Below are positions 30,501 to 38,955 of a DNA stretch of 64,000 bases, one piece after another. A program made the translations under genes and the position numbers. The notes beneath the pieces were generated by a model, which made no database searches, was not told where the DNA came from, and saw only the letters and a program-made list of their open reading frames with translations. The stretch is from Streptomyces lunaelactis (GTDB lineage Bacteria > Actinomycetota > Actinomycetes > Streptomycetales > Streptomycetaceae). Location of the stretch: contig NZ_CP026304.1 in the NCBI RefSeq assembly GCF_003054555.1, positions 3,038,001 to 3,102,000 on the forward strand. Direction: 5' to 3'. How positions within the stretch are numbered: position 1 is the first letter of the stretch; the number at the start of each line of letters is the position of its first letter.

Positions 30501-32657
30501 CAGCGGAACGGGTCCGCCCGGCTCCTGTGCGAGCTGCACCGGTCCGTCGGCGGCCAGTTCGTAACGCGTGCGCAGGATCTCGTGCCGGTCGGCGAGCCGC
30601 CCCAGCGCCTCCCGCACGGTCGGCTCGCTCCATGCGGCGGGCAGCCGCACCCACTGCGGGGACACCCACTCGGGGCTGCCGGGCCGCATCTGCTCCATGA
30701 GCCACAACCCCTGCTGTCCGTGCGACAGGGGAAGTCCCTCTTCGGCCCGCGGTACGGGGACGACCGGGTCGTACGCGACCACGGGCGCAGCCTCTCGGCC
30801 ACCCGCCCGCGCCGCAGCGACCAGCGCCGCCTGGGTCTCCACGGTCGCCGCGGTGAACAGGTCGCGCGGCCCCACCGGTGCACCCAACTCATGCAGCCGT
30901 GAGGCCAGTTGAGCCAGCAGCAGGGACGAGCCGCCCCGTGCGAAGAAGTCGTCGTGCGCGCCGAGCGAGGAGAGCGGCAGGGACAGCAGGTCGGCCCAGA
31001 CCCCGGCCACGGCCTTCTCGTCCGCGCTGCGCAGCTGCACGAAGCCCCCGTCCACCACCTCCCCGCCCGCCACCTCCCGCCCGCCACCTCCCGCCCGCCA
31101 CCTCCCGCCCGTGCCGGGCGCCGGGAGCGCCGCACGGTCGGTCTTGCCGCTGGGGGTACGGGGGAACGCCGCGAGCGGCACAAACACGGCGGGCACCAGC
31201 GGCCGGGGCAGCACCTCACCCAGGAACACGCGTAGTTCGGCAGCGGCCGGGGCGGTTCCGCGCACCTGGACCCACGCCACGAGGCGCTGCCCGCCGACAC
31301 CGTCGGGGACCGCGCCGGCGACGGCGTCGTCCACCCTGGGGTGCGTGCGCAGAGCAGCCTCGACCTCGTCAGGTTCGATCCGTACGCCGTTGACCTTGAG
31401 CTGCTGGTCCAGGCGGCCCCGGTACTCCAGTACGCCGTCGGCGGTGAGCCGCACCCGGTCGCCGGTGCGGTAGGCCCGCGACCCCGGCGGCCCGCCCGGA
31501 TCCGGAACAAAGCGCTCCGCAGTGGCCCCCGGACGACCCAGGTACCCCTGCGCCACACCGGCGCCGGCCGCGTACAACTCGCCCTCGCCACCCGGCGGTA
31601 CGACCTCGCCTTGCGCGTCGAGCACCAGGCAGCGCAGGCCGCCGATGGGGGCGCCGACGGGCACCGGGCCCCGGGTCTGCGCCGGGTCGAAGCGGTGCTC
31701 GGTGATGTCCACGGAGCATTCGGTGGGCCCGTAGGTGTTCCAGATCTCCACCTGCGGTACCAGCGCGAGGAGTTGGTGGCACAGCTCGGCATGCAGCGGC
31801 TCGCCCGCGCTGAACAGCAGCCGCAGCGCGCCGCAGCGGTCCCAGCCGGGGGCGCCGGCCAGCGCGCGCAGCACCGAGGGGACCGCCTGGAGGACGGTGA
31901 TCCGCTGTGCGGCGACCGTCTCCAGCATCACCGCGGGGTCGCGTTCGGCGCCCTCCGGTGCGAGCACGACGGTGGCGCCGCTCAGCAGCGGTGCGAAGAG
32001 TTCGAGTCCTGCGGCGTCGAAGCCGATCGTGGTCTTCTGGAGCACCCGGTCGCCGAGGCCGAGACCGTGCCGTTCGGCCAGCCACCGCACCCGGTTGGCG
32101 ATACCCGCGTGCGTGACCACCACACCCTTGGGGCGTCCGGTGGATCCCGAGGTGTGCAGTACGTACGCGGCGTCGTCGGCGTGCGCGGCGAAGTCGGCAC
32201 GCACGGGCTCGCGCGCTTCTGCCGCACCCTCGAAGGCCGCCGCGTTCCCGTCCACCAACAGCGTTCGTACGTCAGCGAGTTCGGGCAGCACCCCGCGCGA
32301 GGCGCGTTCCGTGACCACGGCGGTGACCCCGGTGTCGTCGAGGATCCAGGAGAGCCGCTGCGCCGGGTGCTCCGGGTCCAGCGGTACGTAGGCCGCGCCC
32401 GTCTTCCACACCGCCAGGAGTACGGCCACCAGGTCGGTGGAGCGGCGCAGGCACACGCCGACCCGCCGGCCGGGTCCCGCACCGAGCGCGCACAGCCGGT
32501 GCGCCAACTCCTCGGCGCGGCACTCCAGTTGCGCGTAGTTGAGGCGCGCTCCGGACCCGCCCGCGCCCGCATCCTCGACCGCGACCGCCTCGGGCGTGCG
32601 CAGGGCCTGTTCGGCGATCAGCTCGGACAGCGGAGCGGACGGCGTCCAGATATCCAC
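27537..32657 (-). CDS. NRPS1: initiation and elongation modules, A-T-C-A-T
   Basis: This 1706-residue NRPS has A (about 10-515, with HTSGSTGRPKG and YRTGDRVR), T (GGSSLLL, about residue 578), C (640-1075, canonical HHIASDG at 775-781), A (1110-1610, with YTSGTTGRPKG and the unusual YGLTE in place of YGPTE), and T (IGGDSLRA) near the end. Starting with A-T and no C domain, it looks like the first synthetase of the line. By eye the pockets read D-A-L-Q-F-A-T-V-D-K and D-I-T-Q-Q-G-E-I-A-K; I cannot assign substrates. A Gly/Arg/Val-rich linker with repeats lies at about 515-540. The GTG at 32657 has AGAGAGG just upstream. The palindrome at 32811 and a TTGACC/TACGGT promoter precede it. Confidence 0.93.
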   Translation of the reverse strand: MDIWTPSAPLSELIAEQALRTPEAVAVEDAGAGGSGARLNYAQLECRAEELAHRLCALGAGPGRRVGVCLRRSTDLVAVLLAVWKTGAAYVPLDPEHPAQRLSWILDDTGVTAVVTERASRGVLPELADVRTLLVDGNAAAFEGAAEAREPVRADFAAHADDAAYVLHTSGSTGRPKGVVVTHAGIANRVRWLAERHGLGLGDRVLQKTTIGFDAAGLELFAPLLSGATVVLAPEGAERDPAVMLETVAAQRITVLQAVPSVLRALAGAPGWDRCGALRLLFSAGEPLHAELCHQLLALVPQVEIWNTYGPTECSVDITEHRFDPAQTRGPVPVGAPIGGLRCLVLDAQGEVVPPGGEGELYAAGAGVAQGYLGRPGATAERFVPDPGGPPGSRAYRTGDRVRLTADGVLEYRGRLDQQLKVNGVRIEPDEVEAALRTHPRVDDAVAGAVPDGVGGQRLVAWVQVRGTAPAAAELRVFLGEVLPRPLVPAVFVPLAAFPRTPSGKTDRAALPAPGTGGRWRAGGGGREVAGGEVVDGGFVQLRSADEKAVAGVWADLLSLPLSSLGAHDDFFARGGSSLLLAQLASRLHELGAPVGPRDLFTAATVETQAALVAAARAGGREAAPVVAYDPVVPVPRAEEGLPLSHGQQGLWLMEQMRPGSPEWVSPQWVRLPAAWSEPTVREALGRLADRHEILRTRYELAADGPVQLAQEPGGPVPLRVAEVADGAGMNALAREELATGFDLEEGPVWRAVLIPGGASVGELDADHLLLLTIHHIASDGWSSVLLERDLYVLGGALHADEEAELPLVPVQFADHAAWQHRTDPANAEGELAHWRSVLDGITPLELPADRPRPAERDGVGGMVTHAVPAALAESLTALGRSRGATLHQTLLTAFSVLLTRLTGRTDFTVGMPTAGRHRPEVAQTVGFFLNTLVLRCRTDADGTVLDALDSVRDTVLDAFAHQELPFDRLVQELEPERDLSRTPLYQVVFDFHEEGRTATAVPEAALGALKEGWRSARTDLSLVVQHQADGSLQGSAHYASALFDEATVQGFLTCWVHLLESFTEDPTAALATVELLPPDEHARLVALGAPDETDSSVDECTYTAFEEQVRRTPDVVALTCGGQEWTYADLEARAASFAYELRAAGAGPERTVAVLLPRSADLVAALFGVWRSGAACVPLDGGSPDERIAHIMSDARVTAVLTDELGAKRLEPFQQGEFVITDAIRGDASRAAATAGADRDPGRLAYLIYTSGTTGRPKGAAVEHRALVRALRAGGAHLRFGEGGDDAWLATAPVTFDIAFTELVMPLLAGGRIVLARDEETTDAPALLGLIDRHAVTHLQVGYPQWRMLIDAGLGDRPLIGQTGGEPCPPALARDLAGRLKRFVNEYGLTETTIAATRWEADTTADAVAVGRPYPHVTTHVLDPLLRPVPLGTVGELCIGGNGLFRGYAGSPGQTAGRLVPDPYGPSGSRLFMTGDLARMAGDGTLHFVGRADGQVKIRGRRVETGEVQAVLAEHPAVGEAVVVPRGRGDGARLVAYCVPATGQQLPYLGDLLDHCARSLPDHMLPTYIVPIEKLPLTRHRKVDIAALPDPGRTAEGGDESYVAPEGQLEENLARIWADVLAEPGGATPRVGARTGFFRIGGDSLRAARVIARVREEYDIRLAARTLFDQPTVAGLARAVEEAVLAQIAELTDAELADAHREFNS

Positions 32658-32765
32658 GAAACCTCTCTTCAACAAGCCAACAAGGCAGCACACCGCGCGG
32701 GAATAAGGAATTCTCAAGAGGGCAGCACGGCATTCGCTGCGTAAAACATGCGGAGGTGAATCCAG

Positions 32766-32795
32766 ACCGTAACCACAGGCTCGGCACAGGGTCAA
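32766..32795 (-). promoter_or_regulatory. Candidate promoter for the NRPS operon
   Basis: Read on the minus strand, TTGACC (32795-32790) and TACGGT (32771-32766) are separated by 18 bases. The -35 element lies 15 bp from the site 3 palindrome. The same TACGGT -10 occurs in the promoter candidate at 40067-40097. Confidence 0.5.
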
Positions 32796-32810
32796 GATCA
32801 CCGCTCCGGC

Positions 32811-32828
32811 TGTCCCGCCGGCGGGACG
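32811..32828. promoter_or_regulatory. Palindromic operator candidate, site 3 (NRPS / sugar-operon divergent promoter)
   Basis: TGTCCCGC-CG-GCGGGACG matches the operator at 17 of 18 positions of the perfect palindrome, with only the last base changed. It lies in the 319-bp gene-free region between NRPS1 (minus) and the GNAT gene (plus), so it could control both the peptide and the sugar operons. Nothing else was recognised in this region apart from the minus-strand promoter. Confidence 0.78.
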
Positions 32829-32976
32829 GAACACGGGGCGGCACAGGGGCCTCCGCCAGGCCAAAAGCCCTTCCGGCGCCGAGTTCCGGGCCCCGGGTCT
32901 TGCCCCGCACCCGTTATCTGTCCGACGGTCTGCGGAGTGGAAATCCAATGCACGGAAGCGAAAGGAAGAGACCGAA

Positions 32977-33510
32977 TTGCTTTTCCCTCACACTAAATCC
33001 AAGCGGGTCGTGCTGCGTGCCGCAGGTGCCGAGGACGCCACTCAGGCGTACGAGATACTCTTCCGCCTCGGCGCTCCAGGACTTCCGCTGATCGACGATT
33101 ACGTGAAATCGTTCGGCGACCGGCTCTCCGCCTGTTTCCTCGTGGAGAGCACGGAGACCGGGGAAGTCGTCGGGATGAGCACGCTCACGTCGCTCACGGC
33201 CGCCGGGCATCTCCGTATGGACGTCCGTCTCGCCTCGGACACGGCAGTCGAATTCGCCGCCGAAACCCACGCGTTGACGGCCAACTTCGCCTTCTCGATG
33301 TGGCGCACCCGGAAGATCTACGTTCATCTGAACTCTCCGGACACCTCGCCCGTCGGCTTCGGCCAAGCGTACGACCCGCTGTTCCGGCACGAGACCGTAC
33401 TGCCCGAACACACCTATTTCCACGGCCGGTTGTGGGACGTCCATGTCCTCGCCTTTCACCGCGCCGACTGGGACACGCTCGGCGTCGAGCTGATCCAGAA
33501 GATCGTCTGA
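32977..33510 (+). CDS. GNAT-family acyltransferase (copy 1)
   Basis: This 177-residue GNAT-fold protein starts at a TTG ([14 protein letters not shown]) with AAGGAAG eight bases upstream. It is a paralogue of the protein at 57193-57762: both begin LFPHT, share AGHLR in the centre and the FxGRxW pattern ([12 protein letters not shown] here, HLYFQGRHWNLH there) near the C-terminus. Each is located inside a deoxysugar operon, so they probably acylate an amino sugar or another amine of the product. GNAT proteins usually use acetyl-CoA; the substrate here is not shown by sequence. It is first in the plus-strand sugar operon that continues with the aminotransferase. Confidence 0.75.
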   Translation: MLFPHTKSKRVVLRAAGAEDATQAYEILFRLGAPGLPLIDDYVKSFGDRLSACFLVESTETGEVVGMSTLTSLTAAGHLRMDVRLASDTAVEFAAETHALTANFAFSMWRTRKIYVHLNSPDTSPVGFGQAYDPLFRHETVLPEHTYFHGRLWDVHVLAFHRADWDTLGVELIQKIV

Positions 33511-33559
33511 ACCACCCGCCAGAAGATCCACCAGAAACCGACAAGAACCAGGAGGCGCG

Positions 33560-34669
33560 ATGACCCAGCATGTGTGGGGGTACTTGCCGGAGTACGAGAA
33601 GGAACGCTCGGAGATCCTCGAAGCCGTGGACGCGGTCTTCAGCTCGGGGCAGCTGGTGCTCGGAAAGAGCGTCCGCGGCTTCGAGCAGGAATTCGCCGAC
33701 TACCACGGCGTGGCCCACTGCGTCGGCGTCGACAACGGCACGAACGCCATCGTGCTCGGCCTGCGCGCCCTGGGCGTCGGCCCCGGGGACGAGGTGATCA
33801 CCGTCTCCAACACCGCCGCGCCGACCGTCATCGCGATCGACGCCATCGGTGCGAAGCCGGTGTTCGTCGACATCGACTCCGACACGTACCTGATGGACGT
33901 CAGCCAGGTCGCCGCGGCCATCACGCCGCGCACCAAGTGCCTGCTGCCGGTCCACCTGTACGGCCAGTGCGTCGACATGGCACCGCTGGAGGCCCTGGCC
34001 GCCGAGCACGACCTGGTGATCCTGGAGGACTGCGCGCAGGCGCACGGCGCCCGCCACCACGGCCGGATCGCCGGGTCCATGGGCAAGGCCGCCGCGTTCT
34101 CCTTCTACCCGACCAAGGTGCTCGGGGCGTACGGCGACGGCGGCGCCACCGTGACCAACGACGCCGAGGTGGACGCCCGGCTGCGACGGCTGCGCTTCTA
34201 CGGCATGGAGGACCGGTACTACGTCATCGAGACGCCCGGTCACAACAGCCGGCTCGACGAGGTGCAGGCGGAGATCCTGCGCCGCAAGCTGACCCGCCTC
34301 GACGAGTACCTGGCCTGCCGCAGGGCCATCGCCGCCCGCTACGAGGAGGCCCTCGCCGGCTCGGGCATCGTGACCCCGGTCCTCGCACCCGGCAACGACC
34401 ACGTCTACTACGTGTACGTGGTGCGCCACCCCCGCCGGGACCAGATCATCGAGGAGCTGAAGAGGCACGACATCGTGCTCAACATCAGCTACCCCTGGCC
34501 GGTGCACACCCAGTCCGGCTTCAGCCACCTCGGCTACGCGAAGGACGACCTTCCGGTCACCAGCAGGCTGGCCGAGGAGATCTTCTCGCTGCCCATGTAC
34601 CCCTCGCTGACCGACACCGACCAGGAACGGGTCATCGAGAAGCTGCTCGACGTCGCGGGAAGGCTCTGA
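33560..34669 (+). CDS. DegT/DnrJ/EryC1-type sugar 3-aminotransferase (EvaB-like)
   Basis: This 369-residue PLP enzyme belongs to the sugar aminotransferase family. The PLP lysine is Lys186 in [15 protein letters not shown], and EDCAQAHGA (about 156-164) carries the cofactor-ring contacts. The N-terminus [12 protein letters not shown] and [15 protein letters not shown] resemble EvaB of vancosamine-type pathways, which aminates C3 of a 2,3,6-trideoxy-3-keto sugar. A 2,3-dehydratase, a C-methyltransferase and a 4-ketoreductase encoded nearby complete such a route. It is followed after five bases by the 2,3-dehydratase gene. Confidence 0.9.
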   Translation: MTQHVWGYLPEYEKERSEILEAVDAVFSSGQLVLGKSVRGFEQEFADYHGVAHCVGVDNGTNAIVLGLRALGVGPGDEVITVSNTAAPTVIAIDAIGAKPVFVDIDSDTYLMDVSQVAAAITPRTKCLLPVHLYGQCVDMAPLEALAAEHDLVILEDCAQAHGARHHGRIAGSMGKAAAFSFYPTKVLGAYGDGGATVTNDAEVDARLRRLRFYGMEDRYYVIETPGHNSRLDEVQAEILRRKLTRLDEYLACRRAIAARYEEALAGSGIVTPVLAPGNDHVYYVYVVRHPRRDQIIEELKRHDIVLNISYPWPVHTQSGFSHLGYAKDDLPVTSRLAEEIFSLPMYPSLTDTDQERVIEKLLDVAGRL

Positions 34670-34674
34670 CCCAA

Positions 34675-36108
34675 GTGACACACGTCGTGGAGCCCGGCCC
34701 GCACGGGTACGCCGCCGCACGCCGGGAGGCCGACGGACCTTCCCTGACCTCCTCGGCAGAGTTCCACCGGTGGTGGGACGAGAGGCTGCGCTCGGGCGGA
34801 TTCTCGGTGGAGCGCATTGCCTTCGACCGCCTGGACTCCTGGGCGTTCGACCCGAGGACGGGAAACCTGGGCCACGACAGCGGCCGGTTCTTCACCGTCG
34901 AGGGTCTGCGGGCCCGCGAGGGCAGCCGGGACGTCCGGTCGCAGCCGATCATCCACCAGCCCGAGATCGGGATCCTGGGGATCGTCGTCAAGGAGTTCAA
35001 CGGGGTCCTGCACTGCCTGATGCAGGCGAAGATGGAGCCAGGGAACGTCAACACCATCCAGCTGTCGCCCACCGTGCAGGCCACCCGCAGCAACTACACC
35101 CAGGTCCACAAGGGCAAGGTGACCCGCTACCTGGAGCGGTTCGTCGGGCCCGACCGGGACCAGGTGCTGGTGGACGTGCTCCAGTCGGAGCAGGGCGCCT
35201 GGTTCTGGCGCAAGCGCAACCGGAACATGGTCGTCCTGGCCACCGGCGACGTGCCGCTGGCCGACAACTTCGTCTGGCTCACGCTCGCCCAGGTCCGCGA
35301 GCTGACCCAGCGGGACAACCTGCTCAACATGGACGCGCGGACGGTGCTCTCCTGCATGTCCTTCGCGCTGCCCGACAAGGCTGAGACCGCTCCGGTCGAC
35401 GCCTTCGGTGCGGCGCTGGTCCGCTCGTACAAGGATGAAACGGCGGACGGCGGCGGGACCGGCGGCGGGCACGCGCTGCACACCCAGCGCGAGATCCTGA
35501 GCTGGTTCACCGAGGCCAAGACCCGGTGCGAGTGGTCGGCGCGACTGGTCCCCATGAACGAGGTGGCGGGCTGGACCCGCAACGACCGGGAGATCGCCGA
35601 AGCCGGCGGCGGCGGCAAGGACTTCCGCATCATCGCGGTGGAGGTCGCGGCCAACACCCGCGAGGTCGCCGGCTGGACCCAGCCGCTGCTGCACCCGTAC
35701 GGCCAGGCGCATGCCGCGTTCCTGACCCGTCCCATCGACGGGGTGCTGCACCTGCTGGTGCGGGCCCGGCCCGAGTACGGGCTGATGGACCAGGTGGAGA
35801 TGGCCCCCACCGTGCACCTGCTCCCGGGGCAGGACCTGGACGACGTGTCCGAGCCCTTCCTGCGGGACGTGCTGCGGGCCGGTGCGGTCACCTCCCGGTA
35901 CGACCAGGTGCTCTCGGAGGAGGGCGGCCGGTTCTACAACGCACTGACGCGCTACCAGATCCTGGAGGCACAGGAGGACTTCCCCCTCGATGTGCCGCCA
36001 GAATTCCGGTGGGTGACGGTGCGTCAGCTGATGGACCTGCTGTGGCACGGCCACTACCTGAACGTCGAGGCCCGGTCCCTGCTCACCTGCCTGTACAGCC
36101 TGCGCTGA
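34675..36108 (+). CDS. NDP-4-keto-6-deoxyhexose 2,3-dehydratase (EvaA/TylX3-like)
   Basis: This 477-residue protein is made of two similar halves, as usual in this family: each half has a Trp-rich start, an RSQPIIHQPEIGILG- or WTQPLLHPYGQAHAAF-like segment, and a QLSPTVQ or EMAPTVH strand. It removes the C2 hydroxyl of a dTDP-4-keto-6-deoxyhexose, committing it to 2-deoxy sugars. The start is a GTG at 34675 just after the aminotransferase stop. It is the only 2,3-dehydratase in the window, so all 2-deoxy sugars made here should pass through it. Confidence 0.93.
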   Translation: MTHVVEPGPHGYAAARREADGPSLTSSAEFHRWWDERLRSGGFSVERIAFDRLDSWAFDPRTGNLGHDSGRFFTVEGLRAREGSRDVRSQPIIHQPEIGILGIVVKEFNGVLHCLMQAKMEPGNVNTIQLSPTVQATRSNYTQVHKGKVTRYLERFVGPDRDQVLVDVLQSEQGAWFWRKRNRNMVVLATGDVPLADNFVWLTLAQVRELTQRDNLLNMDARTVLSCMSFALPDKAETAPVDAFGAALVRSYKDETADGGGTGGGHALHTQREILSWFTEAKTRCEWSARLVPMNEVAGWTRNDREIAEAGGGGKDFRIIAVEVAANTREVAGWTQPLLHPYGQAHAAFLTRPIDGVLHLLVRARPEYGLMDQVEMAPTVHLLPGQDLDDVSEPFLRDVLRAGAVTSRYDQVLSEEGGRFYNALTRYQILEAQEDFPLDVPPEFRWVTVRQLMDLLWHGHYLNVEARSLLTCLYSLR

Positions 36109-36171
36109 TACCAGTACCAGCGCCTCTCACCCCCTCACGTCGTACGCCATCACTTTCGGAAGCTGGTCGGA

Positions 36172-36798
36172 ATGTTTGAGGCAGCACACGTCACCGAGAT
36201 GAACATTCGGGATGCGTACCGCATCGCCCCGAACAAGTACCCGGACAAGCGCGGTTGGTTCTTCGAGGCGTTCCGGGCCGAGGTCCTCACCGACATCGTC
36301 GGCTACCCCTTTGTCGTGGGGCAGGCGAACTACTCGCTCAGCCGCCGCAACACGGTCCGCGGCATCCACAGCACCTCGCTGCCGCCGGGCCAGGCCAAGC
36401 TGGTCACCTGTGTGCGCGGCGCCGTGCTTGACGTGGCGGTGGACCTGCGGGTCGGCTCCCCCACCTTCGGCATGTACGACGTGACGCCGCAGGACGAGGA
36501 GTCCGGCATGGCGGTGTACCTGGCCGACGGCATCGGCCATGCCTTCCTGACCCTCACGGACGACGCATGCATGAACTACCTCTGCTCGGAGGCCTACGTC
36601 CCCGGGACGATGATCGAGGTCAACCCCCTCGACCCGGACATCGGCATCCCCTGGAACCTCGCGGAGCCGCCGGTCATGTCCGAGAAGGACGCCACGGCGC
36701 CCACCCTGTCCGAGGCGCAGGCCCTCGGCATGCTGCCGTCCTACGAGGACTGCCTCGCCCACTACGCGGCACTGGCGAAGCGCCCGGCCGGCCTCTGA
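36172..36798 (+). CDS. dTDP-sugar epimerase (EvaD/TylK-like)
   Basis: This 208-residue RmlC-type epimerase has KRGWFFEAFR, VRGIHSTSLPPGQAKLVTCVRG with the catalytic His, and GIGHAFLTL. It is a paralogue of the RmlC at 10933-11529. Its position between the 2,3-dehydratase and 3-ketoreductase genes indicates epimerisation at C5 (or C3/C5) of the 2-deoxy intermediates, giving L-sugars as EvaD does. The ATG at 36172 is 63 bp after the dehydratase stop. Confidence 0.88.
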   Translation: MFEAAHVTEMNIRDAYRIAPNKYPDKRGWFFEAFRAEVLTDIVGYPFVVGQANYSLSRRNTVRGIHSTSLPPGQAKLVTCVRGAVLDVAVDLRVGSPTFGMYDVTPQDEESGMAVYLADGIGHAFLTLTDDACMNYLCSEAYVPGTMIEVNPLDPDIGIPWNLAEPPVMSEKDATAPTLSEAQALGMLPSYEDCLAHYAALAKRPAGL

Positions 36799-36861
36799 TC
36801 CCCTGCCCCGCGGAGGGCCGGCCGTCGCCCACCGTCCCATGTTGCTGAGCGGAGTTCTTCC

Positions 36862-37884
36862 ATGTCCGTAGATACGCGCGCCCAAGAAACGCGCGCCCAA
36901 GAAACGCGCGACAGACTGCGCATCGGCGTCATGGGGTGCGCCGACATCGCCTGGAGGCGCACCCTTCCGGCCATGGCGGGCAACCCGGCGGTGGAGATCG
37001 CGGCGATAGCCAGCCGCAGCAAGAGCTCCGCCGTGGAGTTCACCGACCGCTTCGGCGGCGTCCCCCTGGAGGGTTACGAGAGCCTCCTCGACCAGGACGG
37101 TCTCGACGCGCTGTACATCCCGCTGCCCGGCCTGCTGCACGCCGAGTGGGTGGAGAGGGCGCTGCGGGCGGGCAAGCACGTCCTGGTCGAGAAGCCGATG
37201 ACCGGCAGCCACGCCGAGACCGTCCGGCTGGTGGAACTGGCCCGCGCCAGCGGTCTTGTGCTGCTGGAGAACTACATGTTCCTGCACCACTCCCAGCACG
37301 AGGCGGTGCGCAGGACCCTCGCCGACGGCGCGATCGGCGAACTGCGCGGATTTTCCAGTACGTTCACGATCCCGCCCAAGCCGGCCGGTGACATCCGGTA
37401 CCAGAGCGAGGTCGGGGGCGGCCCGTTCCTGGACTTCGGCGGCTACCCCGTGCGCGCCGCGCAGTACTTCCTCGGCTCGGAACTGCGGGTGGTGGGCGCC
37501 GTGTTCCGCCACCACGAGGAGCACCGGGTCGCGATGTCCGGCAGCGTGCTGCTGTGCACGCCCGACGGCATCCCCGCCCAGCTCACCTTCGGCATGGAGC
37601 ACAGTTACGGCAACAGCTACAGCCTGTCCGCCAGTACGGGACGGCTCACCTTGGACCGCGCCTTCACCCCGCCGCCGACGTACCAGCCGGTGCTGCGGAT
37701 CGAACGGCAGGACCACAGCGAGGAGCGGACGCTGCCGGCCGACGACCAGTTCGCCAACATCGTCGACACCTTTGTGCAGGCGGTCCTGGGCGAGCGGTGC
37801 GTACGGGAGCACCAGGAGGGCACGCTGCGGCAGGCGGCCCTGATCCAGCAGATCCAGCGGGTCGCGTACCACACGGCGATCTGA
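36862..37884 (+). CDS. Gfo/Idh/MocA-type NDP-sugar 3-ketoreductase (KijD10-like)
   Basis: This 340-residue oxidoreductase has the N-terminal Rossmann motif IGVMGCADIAWRRT, then GKHVLVEKPM with the conserved EKP, and GGPFLDFGGYPV. The CADIAWRRTLPA signature is typical of enzymes such as KijD10 that reduce the 3-keto group left by the 2,3-dehydratase, giving neutral 2,6-dideoxy sugars such as digitoxose or olivose. It would compete with the aminotransferase for the same intermediate, so the cluster may make both neutral and amino sugars. A perfect 15-bp tandem repeat (36874-36903) duplicates RAQET near the start. Confidence 0.88.
   Translation: MSVDTRAQETRAQETRDRLRIGVMGCADIAWRRTLPAMAGNPAVEIAAIASRSKSSAVEFTDRFGGVPLEGYESLLDQDGLDALYIPLPGLLHAEWVERALRAGKHVLVEKPMTGSHAETVRLVELARASGLVLLENYMFLHHSQHEAVRRTLADGAIGELRGFSSTFTIPPKPAGDIRYQSEVGGGPFLDFGGYPVRAAQYFLGSELRVVGAVFRHHEEHRVAMSGSVLLCTPDGIPAQLTFGMEHSYGNSYSLSASTGRLTLDRAFTPPPTYQPVLRIERQDHSEERTLPADDQFANIVDTFVQAVLGERCVREHQEGTLRQAALIQQIQRVAYHTAI
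36874..36910 (+). repeat. 15-bp tandem repeat in 3-ketoreductase N-terminus
   Basis: The unit ACGCGCGCCCAAGAA occurs twice in a row with a seven-base partial third copy. It keeps the reading frame and adds one RAQET pentapeptide ahead of the Rossmann fold. It is a slippage-prone site rather than a functional element. Confidence 0.85.
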
Positions 37885-37900
37885 ACACCCGCGCAACGCA

Positions 37901-37945
37901 GAAGCCTCCCGGACCACCTGAAGAGGGAGGGTCCCGGAGGCTTTC
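37901..37945. terminator. Bidirectional terminator between 3-ketoreductase and SbnB-like genes
   Basis: A 14-bp stem (37902-37915 with 37930-37943) with one C-C mismatch and a 14-base loop lies between two convergent genes. The sequence is followed by CTTT on the plus strand and preceded by GCAGAAG. Confidence 0.75.
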
Positions 37946-37965
37946 GCGTGACGGAAGTTGAAGAG

Positions 37966-38955
37966 TTACGGCAGGAAGCCCTCCACCCGAACCCCGAACT
38001 CCTCGCGCTCGCACGCGTTGTACACCCACTGGGACAGCGCGATGTCCAGCACGCCGAGCCCGAACGGGGAGAAGACCGCGACCCGCTCCGGATCCCGCCG
38101 GAAGCCGGACTCCCCGGACAGCAGCTCCCCGATGCTCGCGTCGATGAACTCCCGCCCACCGGTGGCCTGTTCGGCGAGGTGCAGCGAGGTGCGCTCGCGG
38201 CACACGTGGTCGGCGTCATCGACGACGTTCTGGGCCCCGAGTATCGCGTCGACCGTCAGGTCGCGCAGCGAGACGTGCAGCACCGTGGCGCCCGGCGCAC
38301 ACGCCGACAGGTCCATGTGGGGCTCGCCCGCCGTGGTGGCCAGGGACACCAACTGGTGTGCACCCAGCGCGTCTTGAGCACTCTCCGTCAGCACGAACCT
38401 CAGGTCCGGATGCCCCTCCCCCGCACGCGCCGCGAAGTCCGCCGCGCGGTCGGCGTCCAGGTCGAAGACGACCACCTCGCGGATCGACGGCAGGGCCGCC
38501 TTCACGAAGCGCAGCACCTCGCGGTTGATCGGCCCGCAGCCGACGAGCGCGATGCCGTACGGCTCGGGCTCGGTCACCAGCTGTACGGCGGCGAGGGCCG
38601 CCGAGGCGGCGGTGCGCCGTGCGGAGATCACGGACGCCTCGACACAGGCCCGCGGGCCGCCGTCCTCCATGGAGTTGAGCAGGATCGCCGCGCTGGCCCG
38701 CTCCTTGCCCCGGGCCACGTTCCCGGGGAAGCTCGCGATCCATTTCATGCCCGCCGCCGGCTGCTCCCCGCCGGCGTACGCGGGCAGGCCGATGATGCGG
38801 TCCCGGGGGCTGTCGGGGAACCGCAGGAAGACCGAGTGCGGCACAGCGGTCCTCCCCGCCTCGTGGAGCCGGTAGGTGTCGCCCACCAGCGCGAGGACCG
38901 CGTCCTCCTGGCCCTCCAGGACGTGGCGTACGTCACGGTGTCCGATGATCAGCAC
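37966..38955 (-). CDS. SbnB-like dehydrogenase of 2,3-diaminopropionate synthesis
   Basis: This 329-residue protein belongs to the ornithine cyclodeaminase/mu-crystallin family, with a nucleotide-binding GIALVGCGPINREVLRF near residue 134. In the Sbn, Vio and Cmn pathways the homologue oxidises N-(2-amino-2-carboxyethyl)-L-glutamate to release L-2,3-diaminopropionate and 2-oxoglutarate. The gene overlaps the SbnA-like gene upstream by seven bases, so the pair is co-expressed. The product could feed an NRPS A domain or the carbamoyltransferase at 19991. Confidence 0.88.
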   Translation of the reverse strand: MLIIGHRDVRHVLEGQEDAVLALVGDTYRLHEAGRTAVPHSVFLRFPDSPRDRIIGLPAYAGGEQPAAGMKWIASFPGNVARGKERASAAILLNSMEDGGPRACVEASVISARRTAASAALAAVQLVTEPEPYGIALVGCGPINREVLRFVKAALPSIREVVVFDLDADRAADFAARAGEGHPDLRFVLTESAQDALGAHQLVSLATTAGEPHMDLSACAPGATVLHVSLRDLTVDAILGAQNVVDDADHVCRERTSLHLAEQATGGREFIDASIGELLSGESGFRRDPERVAVFSPFGLGVLDIALSQWVYNACEREEFGVRVEGFLP

